From: Planctomycetota bacterium
GTDB taxonomy: Bacteria; Planctomycetota; Phycisphaerae; UBA1845; Fen-1342
Assembly: GCA_018814045.1 (NCBI GenBank)
Contig: JAHJAR010000288.1
Coordinates: 62,001-126,000, forward strand
Length of the DNA: 64,000 nucleotides
Direction: 5' to 3'
Under the pieces are notes generated by a model. The model did no database searches, was not told the DNA's origin, and was given only the letters and a program-made list of their open reading frames with translations. Each line of letters starts with the position of its first letter. Position 1 is the first letter of the stretch. The position numbers and the translations under genes are program-made. This document shows positions 61,627 to 64,000 of the stretch, piece by piece.

Positions 61627-63780
61627 CTAGCCCAGCAGCAGAATGAACCCGTCGATATCAAAGCCGTTCACGTTGCCATCGCCGTTGGTATCCGCGGCCC
61701 GCAGGCGGCATGGCCCGTACGTGGCCTCGAACGTGACCTGATCATCCAGCGCTTCGATGAACAGGTCGATATCGAAACCGTTGACGGCGTCGTCACCGTT
61801 CATGTCGCCGACCAGCAGGTATTCGGACGTCAGTGCGGCATCGGCACCTACCGTGTGGACGAGCGCCAATTGACCGTCGGCCTGGTTGGCACCATCCACG
61901 TCCCAGTTGCAGAACGTCAACTCATCGCCGCCCACCGTCGGCCGGACCGGGGCCGTGAGCGTAACGTCGGTGCCATCGTCGTAGACGCGGTCGAAACCGG
62001 TCGTGCCAGCGCCGTTGCTGTTGTTGTCCAGCGGACTGACTTGGATGGATACCCCGGTCAGCGGCGTCGAGCCCACCGAGAGCGTGTAGGCCGTCGCGCT
62101 GCCGGCAGTGACGGAGAAATCGTCGATGTACCAATCATCATCGACGCTGTTGACTTCGGTGCGGAAGCGCACCCGGAACTGGTTCCAGAGCGCCTCCACG
62201 TTGGTGAGCGTATGCTCGTGATAGACGAAATTGTCCTGATCGACACCATCCGAGACGATGGTGTTCAATTCGACCCAGATCTTCGGTTGCGACCAGTACT
62301 CCACGACCAGCTTCTCGCCGCTCTCCACGCCGCGGTGCTGCGTGTAGTACGAAACGGTGATGCTGGTCTCGCCGCCGTCCATCTGGATGAAATGGGTGCG
62401 GATCTGGTCGTCTTCGTACTCGCCCGAGCCGGTCGCATCGAGATTCAGGGAGTATGGTGCGCTCGGCTCGTTGACGGCGTTGGAGCTGATGGCGGCATGG
62501 TCACGCCAGACCCACTTGTCGCCATCAATCGTCGTGCTGGGGAATGTGTCGCTGAAGGGCGGGTAGTACCAGTCGGGCTCGTCCTTGAGGCAGCTTAGGC
62601 TGTTGCGGAAGCTGGCGATGTCGCCGATCGACCGCGAACCGAACTCATTGCAGACCCCGGCGCAGCCGCCCAGGCCCGAGCACATGATGTAACAATCGGC
62701 GTCGCCGTCGCAGTGCCCGGCGTCCCAACTGTGGCCCAACTCGTGTGCCGAGAGGCAGGCCCGTGTCCCCAGCCAGATCGAGAAATTGGATTCAACCAAG
62801 CTGTAGGACCAACTCTCGTCGCAGATCGTGCTCAGCCAGGACACACCGATCGTACCGCCATCCAGGTCCTTGCCGGTGAACAACTGCGCGGTGTCGCGCT
62901 TGACGTCGTCCATGTTGGCGTTCCATTCGCTTCGCAACTGGTCGAGCAACGTGCCGGCGTTCGTCGACGTGTACGGGTCGGGCTCCGCGGTCCGAACGAC
63001 GATCGTCGTTACCTCATAAGTGATGGCCACATCTCTCTCGTACCAATCCTCGAAACGGTTCACCACCGTCTCGATGTCCTGCATCGTGGCGACCACGTCG
63101 CTGCCATTCCAGTTGTAGAACTCAACGTCAGCGTCGCAAGCGATCTCGCAGATAACGTAGCCGGTGTTGGCAATGCCACCGCCGGCATCGCCGCCGGCCT
63201 CAGTGCTGCGGTCGACGTTGCGGAACGGCTGCTCGATGTCGTCGGCCCCGCATTTATATGGCCCGGTGAGCGCGACATCCTCGCCACGGTAGACCACGTG
63301 CAGACCTCGCTCAACCGGTTCGGCCGTGAGCTTCGACAGCGGTTGCACGGCCCACTGCTCGCCCGGTGCGAGGTCGATAATGGCGGAAAGCTCGCCATCA
63401 ACCAGAGTCGCGGTGACCGCGCTGCCCGGCATCGCTTCCACCACGCCCCGATATGTAGCCGCAGGCGGAGCCGGAACCTCGCGCAGCTCACCATCGGCGC
63501 CCTGCACCAGCAAGCGGAAGTCATCCGAACGGAGCGAGAACGGCTCCAGCGTCAGAGCGTATCTCTCACTGCCGAGCGATACCACCGTGCTGAAGGCCTC
63601 ACCAGCGTGCTCCGGCACGTCCAGCGCCTGGAGGCTGTAGTCCAATAGCTCGGCCAACACCGGCACGGCCTGCGCCGGCTCGCGTGTTTGGCTTTGATCC
63701 TGCGGGCTCATGCCGATCAGGCCCAGATAGCAAAGCCCAAGCACACCCAATCCCAGTCCTAATCCGATCAGCCGCTTCAT
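61627..63780 (-). CDS. Secreted M12-like zinc metalloprotease with dockerin-like C-terminus
   Basis: 717 residues from ATG 63780, preceded by GGAGA. N-terminal hydrophobic signal (LIGLGLGLGVLGLCYLGLIG), a propeptide (about 30-200) containing a cysteine-switch-like GPYKCGADD, then the protease domain. The metzincin motif is H346-E-x-x-H350-x-x-x-x-x-H356 in SAHELGHSWDAGHCDGD, with a Met-turn candidate CYIMCSG. A beta-sandwich (about 415-570), one InlB-like repeat (about 575-655) and a dockerin-like C-terminal module (GDMNGDDAVNGFDIDLF, ADTNGDGNVNGFDIDGF) follow. Probably an extracellular protease retained or targeted by its C-terminus. It has its own promoter and terminator. Confidence 0.88.
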   Translation of the reverse strand: MKRLIGLGLGLGVLGLCYLGLIGMSPQDQSQTREPAQAVPVLAELLDYSLQALDVPEHAGEAFSTVVSLGSERYALTLEPFSLRSDDFRLLVQGADGELREVPAPPAATYRGVVEAMPGSAVTATLVDGELSAIIDLAPGEQWAVQPLSKLTAEPVERGLHVVYRGEDVALTGPYKCGADDIEQPFRNVDRSTEAGGDAGGGIANTGYVICEIACDADVEFYNWNGSDVVATMQDIETVVNRFEDWYERDVAITYEVTTIVVRTAEPDPYTSTNAGTLLDQLRSEWNANMDDVKRDTAQLFTGKDLDGGTIGVSWLSTICDESWSYSLVESNFSIWLGTRACLSAHELGHSWDAGHCDGDADCYIMCSGLGGCAGVCNEFGSRSIGDIASFRNSLSCLKDEPDWYYPPFSDTFPSTTIDGDKWVWRDHAAISSNAVNEPSAPYSLNLDATGSGEYEDDQIRTHFIQMDGGETSITVSYYTQHRGVESGEKLVVEYWSQPKIWVELNTIVSDGVDQDNFVYHEHTLTNVEALWNQFRVRFRTEVNSVDDDWYIDDFSVTAGSATAYTLSVGSTPLTGVSIQVSPLDNNSNGAGTTGFDRVYDDGTDVTLTAPVRPTVGGDELTFCNWDVDGANQADGQLALVHTVGADAALTSEYLLVGDMNGDDAVNGFDIDLFIEALDDQVTFEATYGPCRLRAADTNGDGNVNGFDIDGFILLLG

Positions 63781-63938
63781 CAGCGTCTCCTCTGCAAACG
63801 TACGGCAGAGATGCGCAAACGAGCGACTTCCGGTCGCGCGCCACGCACCAGACCTTACACAATTCCCTCTATCCCAACAGGTTACGATCTCGGGCGTGAC
63901 TCAAGGTGCCACACCCCAGCGCATTCCCACACACTAGC

Positions 63939-63968
63939 ACTATACGGGGGGGCTGCTTGCGAAATCAA
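63939..63968 (-). promoter_or_regulatory. Promoter of the zinc protease gene
   Basis: Minus-strand TTGATT (63968-63963), an 18-bp spacer and TATAGT (63944-63939). The start near 63932 gives a leader of about 150 nt. No other feature is seen from 63781 to 64000. Confidence 0.55.
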
Positions 63969-64000
63969 CCCCTGCGCGGGTTTCGCCGCCCATGTTCGTC

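Noticed and set aside
63925-63945. Further copy of the 66-bp MITE end
   Set aside because: Only about 10 bp (GTGCTAGTGT) match and there is no second arm.
1-64000. tRNA genes, rRNA genes and CRISPR arrays
   Set aside because: No T-arm-like GTTCRA patterns with cloverleaf partners, no rRNA-like conserved stretches and no regularly spaced repeats were seen in the intergenic DNA; a covariance scan would be decisive.

Overview
The window looks like chromosomal DNA of a high-GC planctomycete, probably Phycisphaerae or a close relative. The evidence is the secreted proteins ending in the dockerin-like D-x-N-G-D-x-x-V/I-N-G-F-D-I-D signature, tandem DUF1573 proteins, a fused AroD-AroE enzyme and a large PKD-repeat M6 protease. 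This is inferred from gene content; there is no rRNA to confirm it. I see no tRNA, rRNA, CRISPR array, prophage or intact insertion sequence.

Layout. 1-1.8 kb: end of an OmpA-family gene and a lipid/diacylglycerol kinase. 1.9-7.6 kb (minus): HerA-type ATPase, then a four-gene envelope cassette (two DUF1573 proteins, rhodanese, MauE/DoxX) with its own promoter. 8-19.7 kb (minus): a Tad/Flp pilus locus (pilin, prepilin peptidase, TadE, CpaB, secretin, VWA-TadG, CpaE, CpaF, TadB, TadC). 20-28.5 kb: AroDE, a response regulator with an XRE output domain, a secreted helical protein, a BcsA-like glycosyltransferase, HemW, an FHA protein and a putative lipoprotein. 28.9-34.1 kb: a 1737-residue secreted M6 metalloprotease. 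34.3-39.9 kb: XRE/S24-like regulator, AroA, CstA, Ogt and a small membrane protein.

40-42 kb (minus): btaB-btaA for betaine-lipid synthesis. 42.2-43.4 kb: a STAS, HATPase, STAS partner-switching module. 43.5-46.3 kb: an ASCH-like protein, rpsL-rpsG with a clear promoter and terminator, and a CCA-adding enzyme. 46.4-48.7 kb: a broken dockerin relic, then an ECF sigma factor coupled to a membrane protein that is probably its anti-sigma factor. 48.9-54.4 kb: holB-tmk, an unknown membrane protein, homocysteine methyltransferase, dihydroorotase and a GNAT protein. 54.5-63.8 kb (minus): HlyD-like adaptor, APH-fold kinase and three secreted proteins, two of which share a C-terminal InlB-like plus dockerin-like module; one of these is an M12-like zinc protease.

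Worth a second look: the Cys-motif-rich DUF1573/rhodanese/MauE cassette; a duplicated 59-bp element before the pilin and before the pilus-assembly genes; a 20-bp intercistronic hairpin in the tad locus; an 80-bp dispersed repeat that supplies the C-terminus of BtaA; a 66-bp MITE-like element; and a dockerin remnant broken by one in-frame stop. I did not find a clear new defence or biosynthetic system. The strongest candidate for an undescribed functional unit is the envelope redox/sulfur cassette.
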